Both the position numbers and the translations under genes were made by a program. This document shows positions 43,804-52,943 of a stretch of 64,000 bases of DNA, piece by piece. This stretch comes from Aeromicrobium sp. 9AM (lineage in GTDB: Bacteria > Actinomycetota > Actinomycetes > Propionibacteriales > Nocardioidaceae). Within the stretch, counting starts at the first letter, position 1; every line of letters starts with the position of its first letter. Below the pieces are notes generated by a model that worked only from the letters and a program-made list of their open reading frames with translations, did no database searches and was not told where the DNA came from. The stretch covers positions 310,001 to 374,000 of the forward strand of contig NZ_LR733304.1 in the NCBI RefSeq assembly GCF_902506105.1, read 5' to 3'.

Positions 43804-44749
43804 CCCGCTGCTGGACCTGCACGGCGCCGTCGGCGGCGATGCCCCCGACCAGGCCGTTGCCGCGCACTACGGCGCGATCTCGGCCGAGCAGCGCCGCCTC
43901 GTCGAGGGGCACACGTTCGTCGACCTCTCGCACCGCGACGTCGTGACGATCACGGGTCCCGACCGCTTGAGCTGGCTGCACTCCCTGACGACGCAGTTCC
44001 TGGAGAACCTAGCCCCCGGCGTGGCGACCGAGGTGCTGCTGCTGTCGCCACAGGGGCGCATCGAGCACGGCTTCTCCGGCGTCGACGACGGCGAGACGTT
44101 CTGGGCGCACACCGAGCCCGGTGCTGGTGCGGCGCTCGTGGAGTTCCTCGACCGTATGCGCTTCATGCTGCGCGTCGAGGTCGCGCTCGTCACCGACGAC
44201 TGGGCCGTCATCGGCCTGCCCGGGCAGCAGTGGGAGCTTCGCCCGCGCGCATCCCTCGCCGACCTGCCGGCCGACCTCGGCGACCCCGTGGGCCTGTGGG
44301 CCTGGGAGGCCGAGCGCATCGAGGCCGGCCACGTACGCATCGGCCTCGACACCGACGACAAGACGATCCCCAACGAGGTCGGGCTGCTCGGCGTCGCCGT
44401 GCACCTCGACAAGGGCTGCTACCGCGGCCAGGAGACCGTCGCGCGGGTGCACACGCTGGGTCGGCCGCCGCGCCGGCTCGTCCGGCTGCTGCTCGACGGC
44501 TCGGTCGACCATCTCCCGGCGCACGGCTCGGACGTCACGCTCCCTTCGACAGGCTCAGGACAAGCGGGACAAATCGTCGGATTCGTCGGCACCGCGGCTC
44601 GGCACCACGAGCTGGGACCCATCGCGCTCGCCGTGATCAAGCGCAACGTCGACCCGGCCGCGACGCTGCTGGCGGACGGGGTCGCGGCCAACCAGGAAGT
44701 GCTCGTCGACCCCGAGGCCGGACTCCACGTACGACCGGTCCTCAACTGA
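43796..44749 (+). CDS. ygfZ: Folate-binding iron-sulfur assembly protein YgfZ
   Basis: A 317-residue GcvT-like protein with the YgfZ signature KGCYRGQETVAR and an N-terminal DLSHRDVVTITGPDRLSWLHS segment. YgfZ aids iron-sulfur cluster repair using a folate. GTG start inside the previous gene. The sequence VTLPSTGSGQAGQIVG contains the 26-base repeat at 44541, in frame and in a loop of the beta-barrel domain, so it is probably tolerated. It shares a base with the following phosphatase start. Confidence 0.92.
   Translation: MSSPLLDLHGAVGGDAPDQAVAAHYGAISAEQRRLVEGHTFVDLSHRDVVTITGPDRLSWLHSLTTQFLENLAPGVATEVLLLSPQGRIEHGFSGVDDGETFWAHTEPGAGAALVEFLDRMRFMLRVEVALVTDDWAVIGLPGQQWELRPRASLADLPADLGDPVGLWAWEAERIEAGHVRIGLDTDDKTIPNEVGLLGVAVHLDKGCYRGQETVARVHTLGRPPRRLVRLLLDGSVDHLPAHGSDVTLPSTGSGQAGQIVGFVGTAARHHELGPIALAVIKRNVDPAATLLADGVAANQEVLVDPEAGLHVRPVLN
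44541..44566. repeat. 26-base repeat in frame inside ygfZ
   Basis: Identical over 26 bases to the coding strand at 32529-32554 and read in the same frame (Pro-Ser-Thr-Gly-Ser-Gly-Gln-Ala). A degenerate copy is in the pstS-pstC gap at 25532. Confidence 0.9.
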
Positions 44750-45291
44750 TGTCCGCCCATCGCTTCGCGATCCTTGCGGTCTGCACGGCCAACATCTGCC
44801 GGTCACCCATGATCGAGGCGCTCCTGCGGGCCCGGCTCGACAGCGACCGGTTCGAGGTGGCGAGCGCCGGCACCCGTGGCTGGGACCGCCAGCCCATGGA
44901 CGCCATGGCGGCCATGGAGCTGCTGCGCCTCGGCTACTCGGCCGAGACCTTCCGGTCGCACGCGATCGACACCTACCTCGTCGACTCGGCCGACCTGATC
45001 CTCACCGCGACGCAGGCCCATCGCGCCGACGTCCTGGGCCTGAATCCTCGCGCGCTGCGGCGGACGTTCACGCTCCTGGAGTTCGCCGCGCTCTGCGAAC
45101 GAGTCGACGGCGCCAACGCGCAGGCCCTCGTCGCCGAGGCTGCACGCCAGCGCAGCAACGCGCCTGCCGACATCGACATCGGTGATCCCTACCGGCGCAG
45201 CCCCGACATCCACCGGGCGACCGCCGACCAGATCGACGACGCCGTGCAGAGCATCAGCGAGCGCCTTAACGCGCTCGTCGTCGTGGGCTAG
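44749..45291 (+). CDS. Low-molecular-weight protein tyrosine phosphatase (Wzb-like)
   Basis: A 180-residue LMW-PTP: P-loop AVCTANICRSPMIEALL (Cys-X5-Arg) near residue 11 and an IDIGDPYRRS acid loop with catalytic Asp near 155, longer than Wzb (about 147) owing to an insert around FAALCERVDGANAQAL. It probably dephosphorylates the tyrosine-rich tail of the capsule kinase encoded downstream on the opposite strand. The ATG overlaps the ygfZ stop by one base. Confidence 0.9.
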   Translation: MSAHRFAILAVCTANICRSPMIEALLRARLDSDRFEVASAGTRGWDRQPMDAMAAMELLRLGYSAETFRSHAIDTYLVDSADLILTATQAHRADVLGLNPRALRRTFTLLEFAALCERVDGANAQALVAEAARQRSNAPADIDIGDPYRRSPDIHRATADQIDDAVQSISERLNALVVVG

Positions 45292-45397
45292 CTGTGCCGT
45301 TGGTCTATCGGCTCACCACGCCTCGCACCTGACGCCTCCGGCGTGGCGCGCTCACGCTCCGCTGGCGCGCCTCAGCGTTCGGCCGCGGGCGGCCTCA
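45292..45397. repeat. GC-rich palindromic element, third copy
   Basis: The gap between the phosphatase and the convergent kinase gene carries TTCGGCCGCGGGCGGCCTCA at its end (45378-45397), shared with the copies at 22631 and 28836, preceded by an unrelated hairpin-rich stretch (GACGCCTCCGGCGT). It reaches into the kinase stop codon. Confidence 0.7.
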
Positions 45398-46750
45398 GCT
45401 TCGGCGCTTGCCGCCGGCGGCCTTCTCGAAGTACTCGGGTCCATAGCCGTACCCATATCCGTAGCCGTACCGCGACAGCTCCTTGACCGGCGACATGCTG
45501 AGCACCGTGCCGAGCAGCCTCGCGCCGACCGAGCGCAGGCGTTCGGTCGCGGTGCGGACCTCATCGAGCCCGGTCTCGCCGTGCTTGACGACGAGGATCG
45601 CACCGTCGGAGATCGACGCCAGCAGCGAGGCGTCCGTGACCGGGAGCAGCGGTGGCGCGTCGATCAGCACGACGTCGTAGCGATGACGCAGGTCGGACAC
45701 GAGCGAGCGCATCGCGCTGGTCTGCAGGATCTCGGACGGGTTGGGCGGCAGGGCGCCGCTCGCGAGCACGTCGAGTCCCGGCGTCGCCACCTGCTGGAGG
45801 GCCACGTCGAGGGCGACCCGCCCCACGAGAACCGTGGTGAGGCCGACGGACTTCTCGATGCCGAGGTACTCGCTGATCCGCGGGCGGCGCAGGTCGCCCT
45901 CGACGAGCCCGACCTGCGAGCCGGCCTGCGCCAGCGCGATCGCGAGGTTGCAGGCTGTGGTCGACTTGCCCTCGCCGGCCAGCGAGCTCGTGATCGTGAT
46001 GACCTTGTTGTCCCGGTCGATGTCGAGGAACTGCAGGTTGGTGCGCAGGATGCGGACGGCCTCGAACCGCGGATGATGCGTGCCGAGAGACGTGATGAGC
46101 GGGGTCTGTACGGCGGAGCGGTCGTAGGCGATGGCCCCGAGGACCGGCGCGCCCGATGCCTCCTCGAGCTCAGCCGGGCTGTGGATGCCTCGGTCGTACG
46201 CGTTGCGGACGGCGGCGACCACCAGTCCGGCGAGCAGGCCGAGGATGGCCCCCAGCAGGAGCCACGGCAGCTTCGCGGGGCTCGAGGGATCGGTCGGGGT
46301 GGCAGCCTCGTCGACGACCGACGCCGTGAGGTCGGTGTCCTGGGCTTCGAGCCACGCCACGAACGCCTCGGCGGCTGACTGGCTCAGGTCTGCGGCCTGC
46401 TGACGGCGGGTGCTGTCGGCGGTCACCCGCAGGACGGACGTGTCGTCCAGGACCCTCGCATCGAGATGACGGTCGACCGAGCCAGTGCTGCCCGGGAGCC
46501 CCAGGTCCTCGACGACCCTGGCGGCGATGCTGCGGCCGCCCAGCACGTGGGCGTACGACTCGATGGTGCGCTCGGCGACGGCAGACGTGCTCTGCTTGGC
46601 CGGCGGCACGACCAGGACATCCGCGTGCGCCGAGTAGTGCTGAGTCGCCAGGTTGAGGTAGGCCACCGCCGCGCCGACGCCGACCAGTGTCAAGAGGATG
46701 ATCGACGGCCACCTGCGGGCGATCGCCTTGACGAGGTGACGTTGACTCAC
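45395..46750 (-). CDS. Polysaccharide co-polymerase and tyrosine autokinase (Wzc-like)
   Basis: A 451-residue BY-kinase with a Wzz-type chain-length domain first (membrane helices near 17-37 and 175-195) and a cytoplasmic ATPase at 255-430: Walker A SSLAGEGKSTTACNLA, Walker A' region VLIDAPPLLPVTDASLL. The C-terminus is a run of Tyr-Gly repeats (SRYGYGYGYGYGPEYFEKA), the autophosphorylation cluster. It regulates capsule polymer length and export. GTG start. The phosphatase lies convergent next to it. Confidence 0.92.
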   Translation of the reverse strand: MSQRHLVKAIARRWPSIILLTLVGVGAAVAYLNLATQHYSAHADVLVVPPAKQSTSAVAERTIESYAHVLGGRSIAARVVEDLGLPGSTGSVDRHLDARVLDDTSVLRVTADSTRRQQAADLSQSAAEAFVAWLEAQDTDLTASVVDEAATPTDPSSPAKLPWLLLGAILGLLAGLVVAAVRNAYDRGIHSPAELEEASGAPVLGAIAYDRSAVQTPLITSLGTHHPRFEAVRILRTNLQFLDIDRDNKVITITSSLAGEGKSTTACNLAIALAQAGSQVGLVEGDLRRPRISEYLGIEKSVGLTTVLVGRVALDVALQQVATPGLDVLASGALPPNPSEILQTSAMRSLVSDLRHRYDVVLIDAPPLLPVTDASLLASISDGAILVVKHGETGLDEVRTATERLRSVGARLLGTVLSMSPVKELSRYGYGYGYGYGPEYFEKAAGGKRRS

Positions 46751-46925
46751 CGATCACTCCTGATGACGGGGGCGGACCTTCCACCGGAAGATTACGACAC
46801 CCAGTCGCCGACTCGTGCCACATCGGACAGTCTGCAGACATTCGGACGTAACCCGCGAGCGCCAAAATCGTTTTCACCAGTGACGGACACCCCTTTCCCG
46901 CGTGTCCCTGACGAGCTGAGTGACC

Positions 46926-47186
46926 ATGGACTACACGCCGATCAGTGCGCGCCGCGTGCTGCTGGCGTTCGGCCTGACCCTCGTGGTGGCACTGCTCCCG
47001 ATCGCCTTCCTGGTCCTGCACGGCGGATCTGACGGCTCGACGTCGGTCAACGCGCAGTCGGACCGCTCCCCGCGGGATATGCTGCTGGTCGTGGGCAGCG
47101 CAGTGCTCACAGCCGCGATGATCGGAGTGCTCGTGCTGGTGATCTCGATCGGCCGTCGTCTGGCGCGGCGCCCAGCTCGCGCGTGA
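46926..47186 (+). CDS. Small two-helix membrane protein
   Basis: An 86-residue protein with two hydrophobic segments (VLLAFGLTLVVALLPIAFLV and DMLLVVGSAVLTAAMIGVLV) joined by a Ser/Asp-rich loop. Unknown; GTG 46920 could start it two codons earlier. Its stop overlaps the GTG of the sugar transferase (GTGA), so it is coupled with capsule synthesis. Confidence 0.75.
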   Translation: MDYTPISARRVLLAFGLTLVVALLPIAFLVLHGGSDGSTSVNAQSDRSPRDMLLVVGSAVLTAAMIGVLVLVISIGRRLARRPARA

Positions 47187-48667
47187 CGCTTGACGCCGAA
47201 GAGGCAGCACCGGCCCCTGATGGGGACGGCGAGCTCGTCGCGCCGCTGACGGACCACCGCGGTCTCGCCTGGGAGCGCCGCTTCGGGCGCATCCTCGGTA
47301 TGTCGGACCTGGTCGTGCTGGCCTGGGTGTTCATCACGGCCCACGTCGTGTGGGCGGAGAACCTCCCGGCGATCGATGCCAACCCCTACGGCTTCGGCCC
47401 GGTCCTGTTCTCGGTGATGATGCTGCTGGCGTGGCACGGAGCCCTGACCGCAGCGGGCACGCGGGATCGCCGGGTCTTCGGCGGCGGTCCGGAGGAGTAC
47501 AAGCGCATCCTCAACTCGACGCTCGTGGTCTTCGCGCTGATCGCGTTCTTCGGGTACACCATCAAGTTCCAGGTCCCCAGGACGTATGTCGTCGTCCTCC
47601 TGCCGTTCGGCCTCGTGCTGCTGACGCTCAGCCGCTGGTCCTGGCGCCAGTGGCTCCTGGTCCGCCGGCAGCACGGCCACATGACGCACGACGCCGTCAT
47701 CGTGGGCACTGTCGATGCCGTCGCGCACCTCGCGGCCGTGATCAACCGCAACGCGGTCTTCGGCTACCGGCTCGCTGGCGCCTGCATCACCAGCCCCGAG
47801 CGCCCGACCCAGGTCGGCGGCGTGCCCGTGATCGGCGGGGTGGACGAGCTCAGCGCGACGATGATGTCCTCGGGCGCCAACGCCGTGATCATCACCTCGT
47901 CCGACGCGATGCATCCCGACATGGTGCGCCGGCTGGGCTGGGACCTCGAGGGCTACGACATCGAGATCATCGTGGCCCCGTCGCTGGCCAACATCGCCGG
48001 GCCCCGGGTGCACATCCGGCCGGTCGCCGGGTTGCCACTCCTGCACGTCGAGCAGCCCGCCTACCGGGGCGCGCAGCGCTGGGGCAAGGTCCTCCTGGAC
48101 CGCGTGGGCGGGCTCGGCCTGCTGCTGCTGTTCTCGCCGGTCCTCGTCACCCTGGCCATCGCGATCAAGCTCACCAGCCCGGGCGGCGTGTTCTTCGTGC
48201 AGGAGCGCGTCGGCCGCGACGGCAAGACATTCGGCATGATCAAGTTCCGCAGCATGGTCCAGGGTGCCGACGCGATGCTGGCCGACCTGCAGCCCGACAC
48301 CAGCAACGTCGTGATGTTCAAGATGCGTGACGATCCGCGGGTGACCAAGGTCGGTCGGTTCCTGCGCCGCTACTCCCTCGACGAGCTGCCGCAGCTGCTC
48401 AACGTCGTCAAGGGCAACATGAGCCTCGTGGGTCCGCGACCGCCGCTCGTGTCGGAGGTCTCGGGCTACGCCGCAGAGGCGCGGCGACGCCTGCTCGTCC
48501 GTCCCGGCATGACCGGCCCGTGGCAGATCTCGGGACGCTCCGACCTCGACTGGGAGGAGACCGTCCGCCTTGACCTCTACTACGTCGAGAACTGGTCCCT
48601 CGTCGGCGACATGCTGATCCTGTGGAAGACGTTCCGGGCCGTGCTGTCGTCGGCCGGCGCCTACTGA
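47183..48667 (+). CDS. Undecaprenyl-phosphate sugar-1-phosphate transferase (WcaJ/WbaP-like)
   Basis: A 494-residue polyprenyl glycosylphosphotransferase: four N-terminal helices, a CoA-binding-like domain (HDAVIVGTVDAVAHLAA), one further helix and the catalytic C-terminus with KFRSMVQGAD, DELPQLLNVVKGNMSLVGPR and RPGMTGPWQISGRSDLDWEE. It loads the first sugar-phosphate onto undecaprenyl phosphate to begin capsule or exopolysaccharide repeat synthesis. GTG start at 47183. Confidence 0.93.
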   Translation: MTLDAEEAAPAPDGDGELVAPLTDHRGLAWERRFGRILGMSDLVVLAWVFITAHVVWAENLPAIDANPYGFGPVLFSVMMLLAWHGALTAAGTRDRRVFGGGPEEYKRILNSTLVVFALIAFFGYTIKFQVPRTYVVVLLPFGLVLLTLSRWSWRQWLLVRRQHGHMTHDAVIVGTVDAVAHLAAVINRNAVFGYRLAGACITSPERPTQVGGVPVIGGVDELSATMMSSGANAVIITSSDAMHPDMVRRLGWDLEGYDIEIIVAPSLANIAGPRVHIRPVAGLPLLHVEQPAYRGAQRWGKVLLDRVGGLGLLLLFSPVLVTLAIAIKLTSPGGVFFVQERVGRDGKTFGMIKFRSMVQGADAMLADLQPDTSNVVMFKMRDDPRVTKVGRFLRRYSLDELPQLLNVVKGNMSLVGPRPPLVSEVSGYAAEARRRLLVRPGMTGPWQISGRSDLDWEETVRLDLYYVENWSLVGDMLILWKTFRAVLSSAGAY

Positions 48668-48827
48668 GTCCGATCACACGTCCGTTGAGTTTCACCGAAG
48701 TGAGGGCCGACCGATACCGTTGGACCGAGCGCGTTCGTTCTCAGACGACCTTGGCACGCATGTGGCGGCCGGTGGGTTGCACGGGACTTGACCGATCGGG
48801 TCCCGCGCCATCCAACCAGGAGCTTTC

Positions 48828-50642
48828 ATGACCACCGAAACACCTGTCGATTCGCCGACGTTCGCCGATCTCGGCCTCGTCGACACCCTCGTCGACCGAC
48901 TCGCATCGCTCGGCTACGAGACCCCGACGCCGATCCAGGCACGCGCGATCCCGACCCTGCTCGAGGGCAAGGATGTCGTCGGTCTCGCCCAGACGGGCAC
49001 CGGCAAGACGGCGGCGTTCGCGCTGCCGATCCTGCAGAAGATCGACCCCTCCAACGCCAAGACCCAGGCGATCGTGCTGGCGCCGACGCGTGAGCTCGCC
49101 CTCCAGGTCTGCGAGGCCATCACGGCGTACGCCGTCAACATCCCCGGCGTCCGGGTGCTCCCGGTCTACGGCGGCCAGGGCTACGGATTCCAGCTCTCGG
49201 GCTTGCAGAAGGGCGCCCACATCGTCGTCGGCACGCCCGGACGCGTCATCGACCACCTCGAGCGCGGCAGCCTCGACCTGACGTCGCTGGAGTACCTCGT
49301 GCTCGACGAGGCCGACGAGATGCTCAACATGGGCTTCGCCGAGGACGTCGAGCGGATCCTGGCGGACACCCCCGAGTACAAGCAGGTCGCACTGTTCTCG
49401 GCGACGATGCCGCGGCAGATCCGTACGCTCGCCAAGAAGTACCTGCACGACCCCGTCGACATCGCGACGCCCAAGGCCACGACCTCGACCGCGACGGTCC
49501 GCCAGCGCTGGATCCAGGTCTCGCACCACCACAAGCTCGACGCGCTCACGCGGCTGCTCGAGGTCGAGACGGGCGACGGCATGCTGGTGTTCGTCCGCAC
49601 CAAGTCCGCGACCGAAGAGCTTGCCGACAAGCTGCGCGGCCGGGGCTACTCGGCCGCTGCGCTCAACGGCGACCTGGTGCAGGCCCAGCGTGAGCGCACC
49701 GTGGCCCAGCTCAAGTCCGGTGCGATCGACCTGATCGTCGCGACCGACGTCGCCGCCCGTGGCCTCGACGTCGATCGCATCACGCACGTCGTCAACTACG
49801 ACATCCCGCACGACACCGAGGCGTACGTCCACCGCATCGGCCGCACGGGTCGCGCCGGCCGCACGGGCGAGGCGATCCTCTTCGTGACGCCGCGCGAGCG
49901 CCGGATGCTCTCGGCGATCGAGAAGGTCTCCGGCCGTCCGGTCGAGGAGATGTCGGTCCCGACGGCCGAGGAGGTCAACGAGCGCCGGGCCGGCCGGTTC
50001 GCCCAGGCGATCACCTCGAGCATGGGCTCGCCGTCGTTCCACGCGTTCCGCTCGCTGGTCGAGGAGTACGCCAGCGAGAACGACGTCTCGATGACCGACG
50101 TGGCTGCCGCGCTGGCGGTCATGAGCCAGTCGGACAAGGAGTTCTTCCTGCGTCCCGACCCGCCCAAGGCGCCGCCGCGGGCCCGCGACTTCGAGCCCCG
50201 CGCCAAGCCGGCAGGCTTCGGGCGGTCCGACCGCCTGCCCGCCGAGGGTGCCGCGGTCTATCGCGTCGCGGTCGGCAAGCGGCACAAGATCGGCCCGTCT
50301 GCGATCGTGGGCGCCCTGGCCAACGAGGGCAGCCTCAAGCGTTCCGACTTCGGCAAGATCACGATCGGCCAAGACCACTCGCTCGTCGAGCTGCCGGCCG
50401 ACCTGCCGCCGGCCGTCTTCGAGGCACTGGCCAACACCCGCATCTCGGGCAAGCTCATCGACCTGCAGCCCGACAGCGGGCCGCCGATCCGCCGGACCCG
50501 TGAGGACCGAAAGCCCTACAAGAAGTCCCACGAGAAGCGGCCCTATCCCTCCAAGGCGGCCCCGGCCAAGCCCTACAAAAAGGCGTCGAGCCAGCCTTCG
50601 GGCAAGGACACCGCTCCGCCCCGCAAGCCAAGGCACAAATGA
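48828..50642 (+). CDS. DEAD-box RNA helicase with DbpA RNA-binding domain
   Basis: A 604-residue helicase: AQTGTGKTAAF (motif I), PTRELALQV, LVLDEADEMLNMGF (DEAD, motif II), FSATMP (III) and YVHRIGRTGRAGRTG (VI), then a DbpA-type RNA-binding domain (YRVAVGKRHKIGPSAIVGAL) and a Lys/Pro-rich tail. It remodels RNA, for instance in ribosome assembly or cold adaptation. AGGAG precedes the ATG. ATGA overlap with manA. The 160-base leader upstream is long and includes a possible CGGGAC/GTCCCG hairpin. Confidence 0.92.
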   Translation: MTTETPVDSPTFADLGLVDTLVDRLASLGYETPTPIQARAIPTLLEGKDVVGLAQTGTGKTAAFALPILQKIDPSNAKTQAIVLAPTRELALQVCEAITAYAVNIPGVRVLPVYGGQGYGFQLSGLQKGAHIVVGTPGRVIDHLERGSLDLTSLEYLVLDEADEMLNMGFAEDVERILADTPEYKQVALFSATMPRQIRTLAKKYLHDPVDIATPKATTSTATVRQRWIQVSHHHKLDALTRLLEVETGDGMLVFVRTKSATEELADKLRGRGYSAAALNGDLVQAQRERTVAQLKSGAIDLIVATDVAARGLDVDRITHVVNYDIPHDTEAYVHRIGRTGRAGRTGEAILFVTPRERRMLSAIEKVSGRPVEEMSVPTAEEVNERRAGRFAQAITSSMGSPSFHAFRSLVEEYASENDVSMTDVAAALAVMSQSDKEFFLRPDPPKAPPRARDFEPRAKPAGFGRSDRLPAEGAAVYRVAVGKRHKIGPSAIVGALANEGSLKRSDFGKITIGQDHSLVELPADLPPAVFEALANTRISGKLIDLQPDSGPPIRRTREDRKPYKKSHEKRPYPSKAAPAKPYKKASSQPSGKDTAPPRKPRHK

Positions 50643-51886
50643 TGCACAGACTCGACAACGCCTCGAGGGCGTACGACTGGGGTTCGCGGACCGACATCCC
50701 GCAGTTCGTCGGCGGCGAGCCCGGCGACGTCCCGCTGGCAGAGATCTGGATGGGCACCCACCCGCTGGGCTCGTCGACGGTCGAGGGGCCCGACGGCACA
50801 CTGCGGCTGGCCGAGGTCTGCGGCGAGCTGCCGTTCATGTTCAAGATCCTGGCCGCCGACCGGCCCCTGTCGTTGCAGGTGCACCCCAACGAGGCCATGG
50901 CCAGGACCGGCTTCGACGCCGAGGAAGCCGCGGGCGTGCCGCTCGACGCACCGCACCGGACCTACAAGGATCCGCACCACAAGCCCGAGATGGCATACGC
51001 ACTGACGACGTTCGACACGCTGGTGGGCTTCCGGCCGACGGCCGAGATCCTCCGCGTGCTCAACGGCATCGACACCCCACTGGCGCACAGCCTCGCGGAG
51101 GACCTGCACGCAGCACCGGGCTTCAGCGGCATCGTGCGGCTCGTTGAGCGATTGCTGACCGAAGAGGTCTCGGCCGCGGAGATCGAGCAGATCGTGGTCT
51201 GCTGTCGCGACCTCGTCGCCCAGGGCATCGACGTCAAGCGGGCGTACGTCACCGCCGTGGAGATCGCGGATCACTACCCGGACGACGTCGGTGTCGTGAT
51301 CTCGTTGACGCTCAACCGGTTGACGCTGCAGCCCGGCGAGGCGGCATTCCTGGGCACCGGCATCATCCATGCGCACCTGCGCGGGATGTGCCTGGAGGTC
51401 ATGGCGGCGTCCGACAACGTGCTGCGCGCCGGGCTCACCAGCAAGGCGCTCGACGCCGAGGGCCTGGTCAAGTGCCTCGACCGCGGGATGTCCCGGCTGG
51501 CGCGTGTCACGCCGGAGCCGTTCGGCTTCTCGACCGACGTCTTCAGCCCTGACGTCCGCGAGTTCGCGCTGGCGGTGAGCCAGTGCTCGAAGGCCGAGCC
51601 TGAGGGCACCTTGCTGCCGATGGCCGGACAACGCATCGTGGTCTGCACGGGCGGCGAGGTCGAGCTCGTGAGCGCGGCCGGTGACCGGCTCAAGCTCAGC
51701 CGCGGCGACTCGGTCTATGCCGGCCCGGACGACGGCGAGATCCGCGTGGTCGGCACGGGCGAGGTCGCCCAGGCCTACACGCCGACCTCGGACACCGTGG
51801 CAGGCGAGCTGATCGACCTCGTGCCGCCGTTCACGGAGCGCCAGCTCAGACGACGTCGGCGCGGCCGCGGTCCTTCAACGCACTGA
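50639..51886 (+). CDS. manA: Mannose-6-phosphate isomerase ManA
   Basis: A 415-residue type I phosphomannose isomerase: RAYDWGSRTDIP, EIWMGTHPLGSS, LSLQVHPNEAMA (zinc His), DPHHKPEMAYAL (zinc Glu/His) and GTGIIHAHLRG. It interconverts fructose-6-phosphate and mannose-6-phosphate, feeding GDP-mannose with ManC opposite. The start overlaps the helicase stop; a second ATG three bases on is equally possible. Its final 41 bases overlap the convergent manC. Confidence 0.93.
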   Translation: MMHRLDNASRAYDWGSRTDIPQFVGGEPGDVPLAEIWMGTHPLGSSTVEGPDGTLRLAEVCGELPFMFKILAADRPLSLQVHPNEAMARTGFDAEEAAGVPLDAPHRTYKDPHHKPEMAYALTTFDTLVGFRPTAEILRVLNGIDTPLAHSLAEDLHAAPGFSGIVRLVERLLTEEVSAAEIEQIVVCCRDLVAQGIDVKRAYVTAVEIADHYPDDVGVVISLTLNRLTLQPGEAAFLGTGIIHAHLRGMCLEVMAASDNVLRAGLTSKALDAEGLVKCLDRGMSRLARVTPEPFGFSTDVFSPDVREFALAVSQCSKAEPEGTLLPMAGQRIVVCTGGEVELVSAAGDRLKLSRGDSVYAGPDDGEIRVVGTGEVAQAYTPTSDTVAGELIDLVPPFTERQLRRRRRGRGPSTH

Positions 51887-52934
51887 CGACGTCCTTGACT
51901 TGTTGGGCGTGCTCACGGGACGTGACGAGGAGTGCGTCGGACGTACGCACGACGACGACGTCGTGCAGGCCCACCACGGCGATCGTGGTGCCGTCGTCGG
52001 CGATCGCCAGACCGTCGGCGTCGACCCACACGGTGTCGGACGACGAGACGCCGCCGACGTCCTGGAGCGCCGCGTAGTCACCGACGTCGTTCCAGTCGAA
52101 GGCACCGGGCACGACGGCCATGCCGCCCTCGAGCGAGACCGGCTCGGCGATCGCGTGATCGATCGCGATCTTGGTGAGCGATGGCCAGACGTCGTCGAGC
52201 ACCTGCTGCCGCTGTTCGCCGTCCCATGCCGCCGCGATGGTGGCGAGACCGTCGTGCAGGCCAGGCTGCAGCCGTGCGAGGTGACCGAGCAGCACATCGG
52301 TGCGGGTCACGAACATCCCGCCGTTCCAGCTGTGCACCCCGCTGGCGACATAGGCGGCTGCGGTGGGGGCGTCGGGCTTCTCGACGAACTTGACCACCGC
52401 ACTGGCCGAGCCGGCACCGTCGACCGTCAGTCGATCGCCGGACTCGATGTAGCCGAACGCCGTCGAGGGGCCTGCGGGGGTGATGCCGATCGTCGTGATG
52501 AGGCCGCTCCCGGCGACGGCCACGGCCTGTCCGATGGCCTCGGCGAACGACACCTGGTCGTCGATGATGTGGTCGGCCGCGAACGAGCCGATGATCGCGT
52601 CGGGGTCGCCCGCACCGATCACGGCAGCCGCGAGGCCGATCGCCGGCATCGAGTCACGCGGTGACGGCTCGACGAACAGGCTCGTGAGCTCGGGGAGCTG
52701 AGCGCGGATCGCGTCGGCATGCGCCGAGCCCGTCACGACGTGGATGCGCTCGGGCGGGATGAGGTCGGCGAGCCGGTCCCACGTCTGCTGGATCAGCGAG
52801 CGGCCGGAGCCGTCCAGGTCGAGCAGGAACTTGGGCCGCGACGCACGCGAGAGCGGCCACAGCCTGGTGCCGGCGCCGCCGGCGGGGATCACGGCATGGA
52901 AGTTGGCAAGACTCACGTCTGAGGGATCAGGCAC
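51846..52934 (-). CDS. manC: Mannose-1-phosphate guanylyltransferase ManC
   Basis: A 362-residue nucleotidyltransferase: VIPAGGAGTRLWPLSRASRP, KFLLDLDG, EPSPRDSMPAIGLAA, FAADHIIDD, VKFVEKPDAPT and NGGMFVTRTDVLLGHL. It makes GDP-mannose from GTP and mannose-1-phosphate for capsule and lipoglycans. It lacks the C-terminal isomerase domain of bifunctional ManC. GTG start. Phosphomannomutase is not encoded in the window. Confidence 0.92.
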   Translation of the reverse strand: MPDPSDVSLANFHAVIPAGGAGTRLWPLSRASRPKFLLDLDGSGRSLIQQTWDRLADLIPPERIHVVTGSAHADAIRAQLPELTSLFVEPSPRDSMPAIGLAAAVIGAGDPDAIIGSFAADHIIDDQVSFAEAIGQAVAVAGSGLITTIGITPAGPSTAFGYIESGDRLTVDGAGSASAVVKFVEKPDAPTAAAYVASGVHSWNGGMFVTRTDVLLGHLARLQPGLHDGLATIAAAWDGEQRQQVLDDVWPSLTKIAIDHAIAEPVSLEGGMAVVPGAFDWNDVGDYAALQDVGGVSSSDTVWVDADGLAIADDGTTIAVVGLHDVVVVRTSDALLVTSREHAQQVKDVVSALKDRGRADVV

Positions 52935-52943
52935 CCGGTCATC

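Noticed and set aside
45425..45480. Frameshift in the kinase at the Tyr-Gly repeat
   Set aside because: The frame continues to a normal end (GPEYFEKAAGGKRRS); tyrosine tails are expected in this family.
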